Below, piece after piece: positions 1-7,460 of a DNA stretch of 64,000 bases. A model generated the notes under the pieces. The model was not told the origin of the DNA, made no database searches, and was given only the letters and a program-made list of their open reading frames with translations. Positions within the stretch are counted from its first letter, which is position 1. The number at the start of each line of letters is the position of its first letter. The position numbers and the translations under genes were made by a program. Source of the DNA: a virus; IMG/VR virus record IMGVR_UViG_3300011113_000123, positions 93,581-157,580 of that record; one strand, 5' to 3'.

Positions 1-2
1 AA

Positions 3-272
3 GGCGGAAATTGCTTGATTAGAAAGTCTGCGTTAGATGAATTGGGTGGTTATGATACTTCTGTAGCTTTTTATGGTGAAGATACCATGACTGCGAAGAG
101 GTTAGAGCGTTATGGTAAAATCAAGTTCAATATGAAACTGAATCTTTTCTCATCAGCAAGAAGATTGGAAAAGCAAGGCGTTCTGAAGACAACATGGTTA
201 TATCTCGTGAACTATTTGTATGTGACTGTGAAGAACAAACCACATACTAACGAGTATAAGGACTTCAGATGA
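3..272 (+). CDS. Glycosyltransferase family 2, C-terminal end (partial)
   Basis: The frame is open from the left edge, so only the C-terminal ~89 residues are present. The reading GGNCLIRKSALDELGGYDTS followed by YGEDTMTAKRL resembles the end of the GT2 GT-A domain, where a conserved ED motif lies in the acceptor-binding region. The remainder is a basic tail with a hydrophobic stretch (TTWLYLVNYLYVTV) that may contact the membrane. It overlaps the next gene by four bases (ATGA), so the two are probably cotranslated. The acceptor cannot be inferred; a surface polysaccharide is likely given the LpxH-like neighbour. The first TTG in frame is internal, not a start. Confidence 0.6.
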   Translation, partial: GGNCLIRKSALDELGGYDTSVAFYGEDTMTAKRLERYGKIKFNMKLNLFSSARRLEKQGVLKTTWLYLVNYLYVTVKNKPHTNEYKDFR

Positions 273-1006
273 AATCTTATAAGACAGTGTTCATTTCCGA
301 CATTCATCTTGGCACTAAAATGTGCCAAGCACAAAATCTGCTAGAATTCTTCAAGACGTTTGAATGCGAAAGGATGTACCTTGTAGGAGACATCATTGAT
401 GGCTGGGCTATGCGAGGAAAGAAGTATTGGCCTCAACATCACAACGACGTTGTCCAGAAGTTACTAAGACGTGCAAGAAAAGGCACAGAGATTATCTATA
501 TTCCTGGTAATCACGACGAGTTCATGCGCGAATACTGCGATGCTGAGTTTGGTCATATGTTATTGCAGAAAGAAGCGGTGCATGTAGGCGTAGATGGTAA
601 GATCTACTACGTTACTCATGGCGATCAGTTCGATGTCGTGATCACGAACGCCAAATGGTTAGCACATCTCGGTTCGTGGGCATATGACGTAAGTATTATG
701 ATCAGCCTAGGATTGAATAAGATACGTCATGCTCTAGGTATGCCCTACTGGTCTCTATCTTCATACCTTAAGCAAACTGTGAAGGAGTCTGTGAACTTCA
801 TCGGCAACTACGAAGAGACGCTTTCAGACTATGTTAGTAAGAAGGGTTACAATGGTATTATTTGCGGTCATATACACCATGCTAATATTCGTGATATTAG
901 CAGCGTTAGATATATAAACTGCGGCGATTGGGTTGAAAGTATGACCGCTATCGTCGAGCATCATGATGGGCGTTTTGAACTAATAGAATGGAAATCAAAT
1001 GAATGA
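269..1006 (+). CDS. LpxH-like metallophosphoesterase
   Basis: A 245-aa calcineurin-like phosphoesterase. Metal-binding motifs appear in order: DIH at residues 11-13, GDIID at 40-44, GNHDE at 80-84, THGD at 116-119 and GHIHHAN near residue 200. This set, with the WAMRGKKYWP segment after the second motif, matches the UDP-2,3-diacylglucosamine pyrophosphatase (LpxH) family of lipid A synthesis; the length fits the family (~240 aa). It sits with glycosyltransferases, so a role in modifying host lipopolysaccharide is plausible, but the substrate cannot be read from the sequence. It overlaps both neighbours by a few bases. Confidence 0.72.
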   Translation: MKSYKTVFISDIHLGTKMCQAQNLLEFFKTFECERMYLVGDIIDGWAMRGKKYWPQHHNDVVQKLLRRARKGTEIIYIPGNHDEFMREYCDAEFGHMLLQKEAVHVGVDGKIYYVTHGDQFDVVITNAKWLAHLGSWAYDVSIMISLGLNKIRHALGMPYWSLSSYLKQTVKESVNFIGNYEETLSDYVSKKGYNGIICGHIHHANIRDISSVRYINCGDWVESMTAIVEHHDGRFELIEWKSNE

Positions 1007-1190
1007 ATCCCTGATGAGCATCAATGAACGTTATAGCATGCTGCTCGATAAGTTTGAATCTATCCGCGCTAATGTTCATCTCGTTGCTGGTGAAGAGCTA
1101 GAGTTCGCTATGAAGGAAATGGATAAGATAGAAACTATCTTGAAACAGCTTGAGGACCTATACCCAGAGGACGTTTCACGCCATATATAA
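999..1190 (+). CDS. Small hypothetical protein
   Basis: A 63-aa acidic, probably helical protein (MNESLMSINERYSML...). It overlaps the end of the phosphoesterase gene by eight bases and is followed five bases later by the GIY-YIG gene. No recognised family; the Leu/Glu/Lys heptad-like pattern (VAGEELEFAMKEMDKIETILKQ) suggests a short coiled coil. Confidence 0.55.
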   Translation: MNESLMSINERYSMLLDKFESIRANVHLVAGEELEFAMKEMDKIETILKQLEDLYPEDVSRHI

Positions 1191-1194
1191 CTGT

Positions 1195-1659
1195 ATGGCC
1201 AGTTATGATAATCCTTGGACTTTTAACGGAATAGAGTTTGACAGTGAAGATATCGGGAACTCCTATGGGTTTGTGTATCTTATTACGACGCCAGAAGGCC
1301 AGAAGTATGTCGGAAGAAAATACTTCTGGTCAGTCCGCAAAGTACGCGGAAAGAGTCGTCGCCAGCGATCTGAATCCGACTGGAAAACTTACTATGGATC
1401 CAGTGACGCCCTCAAGGCTAAGATCAAAGATTCTGACAAATCCCTCTTCAGACGCGAAATAATTTCTTTACATTCGACTAAAGGTGATGTGAACGTAACT
1501 GAAGTCCGACTACAATTTGTTATGAATGTGTTGGAGGACGAGTCTTTCATCAACGAAAATGTTAATGGTAAGTGGCATCGGCCTCCAGATCACATTGTCG
1601 CGAATCGTCGTATTTCTGCTGAGTACATGTTAATTTTTAGAAAGGATATAAATGTATAA
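1195..1659 (+). CDS. GIY-YIG (SegE-like) endonuclease
   Basis: A 154-aa protein. The ATG at 1195 was chosen because an upstream TTG at 1150 would overlap the preceding gene by 41 bases. The sequence GFVYLITTPEGQKYVGRKYFW resembles the GIY-YIG core (Y-L-I then Y-V-G-R/K), followed by SDWKTYYGSSDALK and an Asn/Glu-containing segment TEVRLQFVMNVLED, as in Seg-type phage nucleases. Such enzymes are free-standing homing endonucleases in T4-like phages. The C-terminus (NGKWHRPPDH) resembles the end of phage SegE-like proteins. It overlaps the next gene by eight bases. Confidence 0.6.
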   Translation: MASYDNPWTFNGIEFDSEDIGNSYGFVYLITTPEGQKYVGRKYFWSVRKVRGKSRRQRSESDWKTYYGSSDALKAKIKDSDKSLFRREIISLHSTKGDVNVTEVRLQFVMNVLEDESFINENVNGKWHRPPDHIVANRRISAEYMLIFRKDINV

Positions 1660-1882
1660 GAAACGATCAGGTTTCGTTAATGGTAGACCATTATATGGCT
1701 GGTCGACTGGTAAGCAAACAAAACCGAATGATTATTATAATCCTTATAAGCGCGATCCACACTTTACTGGTGGAATGAACCGAAAGATACATGAAAGCAA
1801 AAAGAACGGTCTTTATTGGTTGACAGATGAAGAAAGAGAACGTATGATACAGGAGTATATGGAGAACAAAGAAAATGAGTGA
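1652..1882 (+). CDS. Small hypothetical protein
   Basis: A 76-aa protein, basic and aromatic in the first half (KRSGFVNGRPLYGWSTGKQTKP) and acidic at the C-terminus (TDEERERMIQEYMENKENE). It is preceded by an AGAAAGGATATAA ribosome-binding region and overlaps both flanking genes by eight bases. No recognised family. Confidence 0.55.
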   Translation: MYKKRSGFVNGRPLYGWSTGKQTKPNDYYNPYKRDPHFTGGMNRKIHESKKNGLYWLTDEERERMIQEYMENKENE

Positions 1883-2432
1883 AACCGATTCTCTGCCCTC
1901 GCATCTAGGCGGACATCTCAACAAGACGCATAACGATCGTGGTCTTCTCCAGTATCTTATTGGAGAATACAAAATCAAGTCGTTCCTTGACGTAGGTTGT
2001 GGTCCTGGTGGTATGGTCGCGCTCGCGGGAATGCGCGGGCTCGAAGCTGTTGGCATCGACGGCGACTGGGAAGTTCCTAAAGAGCCAGACACGAATATCG
2101 TTATCCACGACTTTACCACTGGTCCTTGCCTTCTGACGAAAGCTCAGTTTGATCTTGGTTGGTCTGTAGAGTTTCTAGAGCATGTCGAAGAGCGATACAT
2201 GGATAACTACATGGCTGCGTTCCAGCGATGCAAGTATGTTGTATGCACTGCTGCGCCGCCAGGCTATCCCGGGCATCATCACGTAAACTGTCAGACTGAG
2301 GAATACTGGATTAAGAAGTTCGACAGTTACGGATTCGATTTTGATCTGCAACAGACAGTTACAATCCGCGCAATGTCTACTATGCAAAAGCCGTTCATGC
2401 AAACCACAGGAATGTTCTACAGGAGACGATAA
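1875..2432 (+). CDS. SAM-dependent methyltransferase
   Basis: A 185-aa class I methyltransferase. Motif I, FLDVGCGPGG, is at residues 37-46 and binds S-adenosylmethionine; an acidic residue closing strand beta-2 follows (VGIDGD). The later segment FDLGWSVEFLEHVEE is the usual motif II/III region of Methyltransf_11/23 enzymes. The substrate is unknown; the surrounding glycosyltransferases suggest a sugar or small-molecule acceptor rather than DNA, since no target-recognition domain is visible. The stop overlaps the start of the BI-1 gene by one base. Confidence 0.7.
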   Translation: MSETDSLPSHLGGHLNKTHNDRGLLQYLIGEYKIKSFLDVGCGPGGMVALAGMRGLEAVGIDGDWEVPKEPDTNIVIHDFTTGPCLLTKAQFDLGWSVEFLEHVEERYMDNYMAAFQRCKYVVCTAAPPGYPGHHHVNCQTEEYWIKKFDSYGFDFDLQQTVTIRAMSTMQKPFMQTTGMFYRRR

Positions 2433-3139
2433 TGAACTACAACTCAATGGATGTCGCTTCAATTAGAAGCAAGATTGCGTATGACGAAGGTCTGCGCAAT
2501 TTCATGTTGCAAGTATATAACTACATGACGTTTGCGCTTGCGCTCAGCGGTCTCGTAGCACTCGGTGTATCTATGTCGCCGACGCTCATGGCTGGCATCT
2601 GGGGATCGCCGCTCAAGTGGGTTGTAGTGTTTGCTCCGTTGGCTATGAGCTTGGGCTTCATGTTCATGGTTGACAAGATGTCTTCGGCTACAGCCAGACT
2701 ATTCCTGTTTGCGTTTGCTGCTGCGATGGGATTGAGTCTCAGTTCTATCTTTGCCATCTATAAGATGGGTAGCATCATCCATGTGTTCTTTATCTCGGCT
2801 GCTACGTTCGGGGCTGCTTCGTTGTATGGTTACACAACGAAAAAGGACTTGACAAGCATGGGATCATTTTTTATAATGGGAGCTATTGGTATTGCTATCG
2901 CAAGCGTGGTTAATCTGTTCCTACAGAGTTCAGCCTTCGCTTTCGTTATCAGTATCCTTGCTGTTCTTGTGTTCACTGGCTTGACTGCGTATGATACTCA
3001 GCAGATCAAGCAAACGTATGATGAAACTGAAGGCGACGAGCGACAGAAGGCAGGCGTGATTGGTGCGCTGATGTTGTACATGGACTTTATCAACATCTTC
3101 GTCCATCTGCTACAGATCCTTGGAGATAAGAAAGAATGA
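2432..3139 (+). CDS. Bax inhibitor-1 / YccA family membrane protein
   Basis: A 235-aa integral membrane protein with about seven hydrophobic segments. The N-terminal stretch YDEGLRNFMLQVYNYMTFALALSG and the C-terminal TAYDTQQIKQTY...IGALMLYMDFINIFVHLLQILG are hallmarks of the bacterial BI-1 (YbhL/YccA) family, closest to alphaproteobacterial members. In bacteria this family modulates the FtsH protease or acts as a pH-sensitive calcium leak channel. In a phage it may protect membrane-associated phage proteins or alter host envelope stress; that is inference. Full length for the family. Confidence 0.85.
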   Translation: MNYNSMDVASIRSKIAYDEGLRNFMLQVYNYMTFALALSGLVALGVSMSPTLMAGIWGSPLKWVVVFAPLAMSLGFMFMVDKMSSATARLFLFAFAAAMGLSLSSIFAIYKMGSIIHVFFISAATFGAASLYGYTTKKDLTSMGSFFIMGAIGIAIASVVNLFLQSSAFAFVISILAVLVFTGLTAYDTQQIKQTYDETEGDERQKAGVIGALMLYMDFINIFVHLLQILGDKKE

Positions 3140-3864
3140 TGGAACCTATTCGTATTTTCGTAGGCACCTCCTCTAACAACGAGGACGCCGAAGCTGAAAT
3201 GGTTCTGGAGTATACGCTCCGTAAGAACACCACAGTCCCTCTTGATATTACGTGGATGCGTCAGACCCACGACGAGAACAGCATCTGGGGTGGCTGGGAA
3301 ACTCGTCGTTGGTCGACTCCGTTCAGCGGATTCCGTTGGGCTATCCCTGAAGCATGTGATTTCACGGGACGAGCTATCTACATGGACGTAGATCAGCTGA
3401 ACCTGCGCGATATCTCAGATCTATTCTGTATTGACCTTGAGGGTCGTCCGATGGCTGCGCGTCGTGGTGCTCGCTTTGGTGGGCACGAGTTTTGTGTTAT
3501 CCTTATGGACTGCGAGAAGCTCGGTGACATGCTACAGCCAGCTGCACGAATGAAACGTAATGCAGACGCGCACCATCGTTATATCGGTATGTTCTCAGGA
3601 AGCGACTACGTTCTTGATCTAGATCCGCGTTGGAACTGTCATGATGGAGATGGTCGTGAGATTGCTGATATCTGGCATCTACATTATACCGACATGGCTA
3701 CGCAACCATGGAAGCCAGCCTGGTATACGGGCGTTCCATGCGAGCATCCGCGTCAGGACCTAGTTAAGTTGTGGCATGATACGCGAGCAGAAGCTGCTCT
3801 GAATGGTTGGGCTCCGCATCTCAATAATGAAGTTTATGGTGATTACAGGATTATTGGTCGATGA
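3136..3864 (+). CDS. GT8-like glycosyltransferase
   Basis: A 242-aa protein. IRIFVGTSSNNEDAEAEMVLEYTLRKN is typical of the N-terminus of GT-A enzymes of family 8, and AIYMDVDQLNLRDISDLF contains the metal-binding DxD motif (D84-V-D86). The C-terminal HLHYTDMATQPWKP resembles the H-x-x-G/D motif that closes the active site in GT8 enzymes. It overlaps the BI-1 gene and the next glycosyltransferase by four bases each. Donor and acceptor are unknown; surface glycan modification is the simplest reading. Confidence 0.65.
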   Translation: MMEPIRIFVGTSSNNEDAEAEMVLEYTLRKNTTVPLDITWMRQTHDENSIWGGWETRRWSTPFSGFRWAIPEACDFTGRAIYMDVDQLNLRDISDLFCIDLEGRPMAARRGARFGGHEFCVILMDCEKLGDMLQPAARMKRNADAHHRYIGMFSGSDYVLDLDPRWNCHDGDGREIADIWHLHYTDMATQPWKPAWYTGVPCEHPRQDLVKLWHDTRAEAALNGWAPHLNNEVYGDYRIIGR

Positions 3865-4580
3865 GACTATTTGCTTCATGCGATTCCGTTTATCTTAATC
3901 AACACGCTCCCGCGTTGATTGCTTCGGCTGCATATGCCGAGAACTCTATTCATCTGCATGTGATTCAGCCGAAGCATGAGGACTTTGAATTCCTAGATCA
4001 TTTGTCTTCACGATACAACAAGATCGTTGGTTGGCCTCAGAGCGAGTTTACATATTCGACTGCGCCTATGTGGACTGAAGCTAAAGAGAGCGAATCGCGT
4101 CGAACTGTGTATGCTACAGATCGTTTCCTTTCTGTCATGACGCAAATGATCGCACGACCAGATCAGTATCTTATCATTGATACTGACTGTCTCATCATGA
4201 AGCACATCAGCGAAAGTGATTTGCATGGTGATGTGGGTCTGTTCCTTCGTGATCCGCTGCCAGGAACTGTTGGATGGGAAGCGCAAGGTACTCGTTGTGC
4301 CGCAGGCGCAGTCTATTACTCTTCGCGTTCTATAGAGTTCGCTCAAGCTGTTGCTAAACGTATTCGTCAGGGTCCGCTCGCATGGTTCCTCGATCAGGTT
4401 GCTATCAGCGAAACGTATGCGGCGATGAAGGATCGTTATAGATATCAATACTTCGACGGAAACTTCATGGATTGGGAGTTCAAGGAAGGAACGACGATCT
4501 GGACAGGCAAGGGTCCACGCAAGTATGATAATCCAACGTATGTGGCTAAGAAGTGTTATTACGACGGGATGATGAGATGA
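3861..4580 (+). CDS. GT8-like glycosyltransferase
   Basis: A 239-aa GT-A-type protein related in design to its upstream neighbour. A DxD motif (D107-T-D109, in YLIIDTDCLIM) is followed by GAVYYSSRSIEFAQAVAKRI and DQVAISETYAA, matching the order of conserved blocks in GT8-like phage proteins. The start ATG overlaps the preceding stop, and its own stop overlaps the next ATG at 4577. The function is a sugar transfer of unknown specificity. Confidence 0.55.
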   Translation: MRLFASCDSVYLNQHAPALIASAAYAENSIHLHVIQPKHEDFEFLDHLSSRYNKIVGWPQSEFTYSTAPMWTEAKESESRRTVYATDRFLSVMTQMIARPDQYLIIDTDCLIMKHISESDLHGDVGLFLRDPLPGTVGWEAQGTRCAAGAVYYSSRSIEFAQAVAKRIRQGPLAWFLDQVAISETYAAMKDRYRYQYFDGNFMDWEFKEGTTIWTGKGPRKYDNPTYVAKKCYYDGMMR

Positions 4581-5536
4581 GGAAGATTGCGTTTTTGTTT
4601 CCACGCCTTGACGTTACTTTCAAGGAAGGTCATGTTCCCCAAGCGAGAGGACCGATTCCTCCGATTCGTGTTCACTGGCAGAAACTAGCTGATCGCGTTG
4701 TAAACGCACATCGCCTTAAAGGTGATATGGTGCAGTTCATTGAAAAGCCCTTGTGGCAGTTTACTACGGAGTTCGTGGAATCATTAGACGTTGATATCGT
4801 ATACGTTCCGCATAAGTCAACGGACACGTTCCCAGTCTTTAATAAGGAAGTCCGTTATTATATGCAATCAGTGTTCCCTTTCCAGTTCTATATCGACTCG
4901 AAGGGGTTCGCTGGTGGCGCTTCAAGATATCCGTTTGACTTTGATCGGGATCGTGAAGTGCCGCATGGTAGCTTCTATTCTCAGATGATCGCTCGCGCGC
5001 TCACGGGAGAAAGTAAGTTCGATCAGCCATCTAAAAAGAATCTAAGCCTACCCAACGATTTCGTTCTGTATCTGTGTCAGATCCCGCATGATGAGACTAT
5101 CAAGTATCATTCAAACGTAACTGTCGAACAAGCAGTTGAAACAACTTGTAAGGCTACAGAACAGCTAAATATCCCACTATACGTTAAGGGTCATCCAGTC
5201 AATCCCATGAGCATGGTCAATCTTATGACCATCGCTTCGCGATATAGACACACCAGATGGATTGAGGATGTTAACATTCATGATTTGATCCCTCACGCGC
5301 GAGCAGTCGTAGTCGTGAACTCTGGAACTGGTATGGAGACGCTACTTCATAAGCGTCCTATTGTTACTTTCGGGCGTTGTGAGTATGATTGTGTGAGTAA
5401 TCAAGCTACGACTGATAACATCGTCGATATCCTCAGGGATCCTAAATTCGACGAGAAAGAAGTACGAGCGTTTTTCGAGTCGTGGTACGAATGGACCTAC
5501 GACACAAGAAACAGTAAATCTTTTGAACGACTTTAG
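4577..5536 (+). CDS. KpsS/LipB-like capsule polysaccharide transferase
   Basis: A 319-aa protein starting at the ATG that overlaps the previous stop (ATGA); an in-frame TTG at 4553 is less likely. YVKGHP at residues 202-207 and VNSGTGMETLLHKRPIVTFG at 247-266 are signature blocks of the Capsule_synth family (PF05159), whose GT-B members add Kdo to lipid carriers during capsule synthesis. A phage copy beside other glycosyltransferases and, elsewhere in the window, a KdsA homologue suggests handling of a Kdo-like sugar. An ordinary UDP-sugar transferase is the alternative. Confidence 0.65.
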   Translation: MRKIAFLFPRLDVTFKEGHVPQARGPIPPIRVHWQKLADRVVNAHRLKGDMVQFIEKPLWQFTTEFVESLDVDIVYVPHKSTDTFPVFNKEVRYYMQSVFPFQFYIDSKGFAGGASRYPFDFDRDREVPHGSFYSQMIARALTGESKFDQPSKKNLSLPNDFVLYLCQIPHDETIKYHSNVTVEQAVETTCKATEQLNIPLYVKGHPVNPMSMVNLMTIASRYRHTRWIEDVNIHDLIPHARAVVVVNSGTGMETLLHKRPIVTFGRCEYDCVSNQATTDNIVDILRDPKFDEKEVRAFFESWYEWTYDTRNSKSFERL

Positions 5537-5545
5537 GAGGCTAAC

Positions 5546-5911
5546 ATGGCATATTGGGGATACCATCTTCTTCTAGATTGCGCAGAACTTGACAACGCAG
5601 CAATCACGAGCTATGATACTATCTACGCTTTCACGAAGCGCCTCGTCAACGATATCGACATGGTTGCTTACGGTGAGCCACAGATCGTAAACTTTGGATC
5701 TGGTAATAAGGCTGGATACACTCTTGTTCAGCTGATTGAAACATCTAACATCGTTGCTCACTTCGTACCTGATGATGGTATGGGTGGAAACGCAATGTAC
5801 CTTGACGTTTTCTCTTGTAAGGAGTATGATGATCAAGTTGTTATCGCTTTGGTCAAGGAATATTTTGGCGCTAAGTATGTTCGTCCGAACTTCTTGACAA
5901 GACAAGCGTGA
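5546..5911 (+). CDS. speD: S-adenosylmethionine decarboxylase-like protein
   Basis: A 121-aa protein of the small prokaryotic AdoMet decarboxylase family, which makes decarboxylated AdoMet for spermidine synthesis. The self-cleaving block TSNIVAHFVPD aligns with the ESHISIHTWPE motif of bacterial enzymes: pyruvoyl-forming Ser67, His72, then Cys91 in YLDVFSCKEYD. All three catalytic residues are present, so activity is plausible. The start is fixed by an excellent ribosome-binding site (TAGGAGGCTAAC). Polyamines could neutralise packaged DNA. A perfect sigma-70-type promoter for the following tRNA lies across the 3' end. Confidence 0.8.
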   Translation: MAYWGYHLLLDCAELDNAAITSYDTIYAFTKRLVNDIDMVAYGEPQIVNFGSGNKAGYTLVQLIETSNIVAHFVPDDGMGGNAMYLDVFSCKEYDDQVVIALVKEYFGAKYVRPNFLTRQA

Positions 5912-5922
5912 CGCGGTACAAT
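5894..5922 (+). promoter_or_regulatory. Sigma-70-type promoter for tRNA-Gly
   Basis: TTGACA, 17 bases, then TACAAT. The -35 lies within the end of speD and the predicted start is only a few bases before the tRNA. Confidence 0.8.
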
Positions 5923-5936
5923 GAACAATAAAGATT

Positions 5937-6011
5937 GCGGGTATAACTCAGAGGTAGAGTGTCAGCCTTCCAAGCTGTTCGTCGCAGGTTCGAATCCTGT
6001 TGCCCGCTCCA
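5937..6011 (+). tRNA. tRNA-Gly(TCC)
   Basis: Acceptor GCGGGTA pairs with TGCCCGC, anticodon loop CTTCCAA reads TCC, T-arm GGTTCGAATCC, encoded CCA. First tRNA of the array and immediately behind its own promoter. Confidence 0.9.
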
Positions 6012-6037
6012 ACTTTCTTGACTGGTGTAAAATCACT

Positions 6038-6115
6038 ATGTCATTGATCCTCTGCAACTGGATGGCTATCTCTGCTGGCATCATGTTGTGGATTTATAAT
6101 GTTGTCTTCAACTAA
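6038..6115 (+). CDS. Possible 25-aa membrane microprotein
   Basis: A short ATG frame between the tRNA and the outer-membrane gene encodes MSLILCNWMAISAGIMLWIY plus five residues, a single hydrophobic segment. There is no convincing ribosome-binding site (GTGTAAAATCACT), so this may be chance. Its stop lies two bases before the AGGAG that serves the next gene. Confidence 0.25.
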   Translation: MSLILCNWMAISAGIMLWIYNVVFN

Positions 6116-6124
6116 GGAGTAAAT

Positions 6125-6652
6125 ATGAAGAATACAGTTATTGCGTTCGCTCTGCTGGCTAGCACTGTTGCTGCTAATGCTACAGACATCTCAAGCATTC
6201 CTTCGCGTCTGAGCCCTGCCGCTCCAGTTGCTGCGCTCGTATCTCCGCCTAAGTTTTGGGTCGGCGTCAACGGCGGTGCTTCTGTAACTAATGGTCTCAA
6301 CTCCGATTCTCCGTGGAACGTCGGTGCTGTCGCTGGATATAACTTCTTGAGCTTTGGTCCAGTTTCTGTCGGAGCGGAAGCCGCATATGACTACGTCAAG
6401 GGTGGTACTCAGGAAGTTGGTGGCAATGCAGTCGCTTCTGTCGGTATTGGTTTATTCTCACCATATGCTCTCGGCGGCATTGGATATCGTTGGACCGACT
6501 TTGGTAACGAGCGTATCTGGACTGTTGGTGCGGGTCTGAAGTATTCTATCGCTCGTAATCTCGAGGTTGATACTCGTTATCGTCGTATCGAAAACTGGGA
6601 TCGCACGAATCATGATGATCGTGTAACTCTCGGCGTGAACTACAAGTTCTGA
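6125..6652 (+). CDS. Outer-membrane beta-barrel protein
   Basis: A 175-aa protein with a cleavable signal peptide (cleavage likely after AANA at residues 16-19) and a C-terminal part of alternating strands (WNVGAVAGYNF, VSVGAEAAYDYV, PYALGGIGYRW, IWTVGAGLKYSI, LEVDTRYRRI) ending in YKF, the terminal aromatic recognised by BAM. It resembles small porin/Omp25-like proteins of rhizobia. A phage-encoded outer-membrane protein could block superinfection or change surface receptors. The ribosome-binding site is AAGGAG. The next small membrane ORF overlaps its stop. Confidence 0.75.
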   Translation: MKNTVIAFALLASTVAANATDISSIPSRLSPAAPVAALVSPPKFWVGVNGGASVTNGLNSDSPWNVGAVAGYNFLSFGPVSVGAEAAYDYVKGGTQEVGGNAVASVGIGLFSPYALGGIGYRWTDFGNERIWTVGAGLKYSIARNLEVDTRYRRIENWDRTNHDDRVTLGVNYKF

Positions 6653-6771
6653 TGGCACAGGCCGCATATATAATTGCGGCTCTGCTGTTCTTGACGGCTG
6701 GGCTTATGCTTTGGATAGCATTCGGTCCAGCCGTTTTCCTTTCCTATCTAGCGTATTCGTTCATGTGCTAA
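6652..6771 (+). CDS. Small membrane protein (39 aa)
   Basis: Starts in the ATGA overlap with the outer-membrane gene and encodes 39 residues that are almost entirely hydrophobic (AAYIIAALLFLTAGLMLW, then FGPAVFLSYLAYSF), enough for one or two transmembrane helices. Coupling to the barrel gene suggests cotranslation. It stops one base before tRNA-Leu. No known family. Confidence 0.5.
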   Translation: MAQAAYIIAALLFLTAGLMLWIAFGPAVFLSYLAYSFMC

Positions 6772-6772
6772 T

Positions 6773-6850
6773 GCCCGCGTAGGCCAACTGGTTAGAGTCA
6801 AGAGACTTAAAATCTCTAAAGTGTCGGTTCGAATCCGACCGCGGGTACCA
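6773..6850 (+). tRNA. tRNA-Leu(TAA), short variable loop
   Basis: Acceptor GCCCGCG with CGCGGGT, anticodon stem AGAGA/TCTCT around CTTAAAA (TAA), T-arm GTCGG/CCGAC, A73, encoded CCA. The variable region is only about five bases, whereas leucine tRNAs normally carry a long arm. Confidence 0.8.
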
Positions 6851-6895
6851 TAGCTTTGGCTAGACCATAACGGAAGCGTAACAATAGGGGGGCCC

Positions 6896-6924
6896 TTGAC
6901 AATTATCCCCTTACCCGCTAGAAT
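6896..6924 (+). promoter_or_regulatory. Sigma-70-type promoter
   Basis: TTGACA, 17 bases, TAGAAT; serves the small gene starting at 7003. Confidence 0.8.
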
Positions 6925-6956
6925 CAGTAAATGGATAGCACCCCGCTACCCCCACC

Positions 6957-6979
6957 CTATAGCTACGCCCTAGCTATAG
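6957..6979 (+). promoter_or_regulatory. 5'-leader hairpin
   Basis: Perfect 9-bp inverted repeat CTATAGCTA / TAGCTATAG with a five-base loop, in the untranslated leader between promoter and ribosome-binding site of the 49-aa gene. May set mRNA stability or translation. Confidence 0.55.
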
Positions 6980-7002
6980 CTACCCCGTATAAGGATTTTC
7001 TT

Positions 7003-7152
7003 ATGGACCTCGAGTCAATCTACCGCGATTTTCAAGCCCTCGCTTCTGTAGCTGAAAAGGTTACGTTCCTTAAGCAATTAGCTACGCTTAACCTGCCCTA
7101 CGATATCAATTACGAAGCGCTCATTTCCGCTTGGGAACGTAACGAAAATTGA
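7003..7152 (+). CDS. Small hypothetical protein (49 aa)
   Basis: Start chosen at 7003 because it has an ATAAGGA ribosome-binding site; the in-frame ATG at 6931 coincides with the predicted transcription start and would be leaderless. The protein (MDLESIYRDFQALASVAEKV...) is helical and acidic, with no recognised family. Followed by an A-rich element repeated at 28.3 kb. Confidence 0.55.
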   Translation: MDLESIYRDFQALASVAEKVTFLKQLATLNLPYDINYEALISAWERNEN

Positions 7153-7212
7153 TACAAAAAAGTTGAAAAAACTCCAAAAAACTTTTCCGAGTAAAATCAG
7201 TGACTTAGTGCT
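7149..7212 (+). repeat. A-rich 3'-end repeat, copy 1
   Basis: Shares TTGATACAAAAAAG, AAAAAACT and AAATCAGTGACTTA, in the same order, with the region at 28293-28346. In copy 2 the last block is half of an intrinsic terminator; here the second hairpin arm is missing. Confidence 0.6.
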
Positions 7213-7233
7213 AACCCTTTGTTTTTACAAGGC

Positions 7234-7262
7234 TTGACAACCAGCCTGATACCGTATACAAT
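7234..7262 (+). promoter_or_regulatory. Sigma-70-type promoter
   Basis: TTGACA, 17 bases, TACAAT, for the 34-aa membrane ORF. The -35 lies between arms of a short dyad (AGGCT/AGCCT). Confidence 0.8.
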
Positions 7263-7296
7263 CATATATGTAAGGTCGAGTTAAGGAGTTCAGCGT

Positions 7297-7401
7297 ATGT
7301 CAGCCACCGATATCCTAGTCGTGTTCAGCCCCCTCCTCGTTCTGGTCACGATCATGTTCATCGGGTTTACCTACGTTCATTACCTCGATAACCGCCCTTG
7401 A
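7297..7401 (+). CDS. Small single-pass membrane protein (34 aa)
   Basis: Encodes 34 residues with one hydrophobic helix (ILVVFSPLLVLVTIMFIGF) and a polar tail (THYLDNRP-like, YVHYLDNRP). A clear TTAAGGAGTT ribosome-binding site and its own promoter support it. Its TGA stop lies inside the TTGACA -35 box of the next gene's promoter. Function unknown; small early membrane proteins often act on the host envelope. Confidence 0.6.
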   Translation: MSATDILVVFSPLLVLVTIMFIGFTYVHYLDNRP

Positions 7402-7426
7402 CAATCTTTCTAGCGCCCGCTAGAAT
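7398..7426 (+). promoter_or_regulatory. Sigma-70-type promoter
   Basis: TTGACA, 17 bases, TAGAAT. Spacer and -10 form a perfect 8-bp dyad (TTCTAGCG, CC, CGCTAGAA). Confidence 0.8.
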
Positions 7427-7460
7427 CAATAATGTACCAACTTGTGGAGACCTGTATATC

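Noticed and set aside
4008-4604. Minus-strand open frame of 198 codons
   Set aside because: Lies opposite a well-supported glycosyltransferase gene and has no family features or ribosome-binding site.
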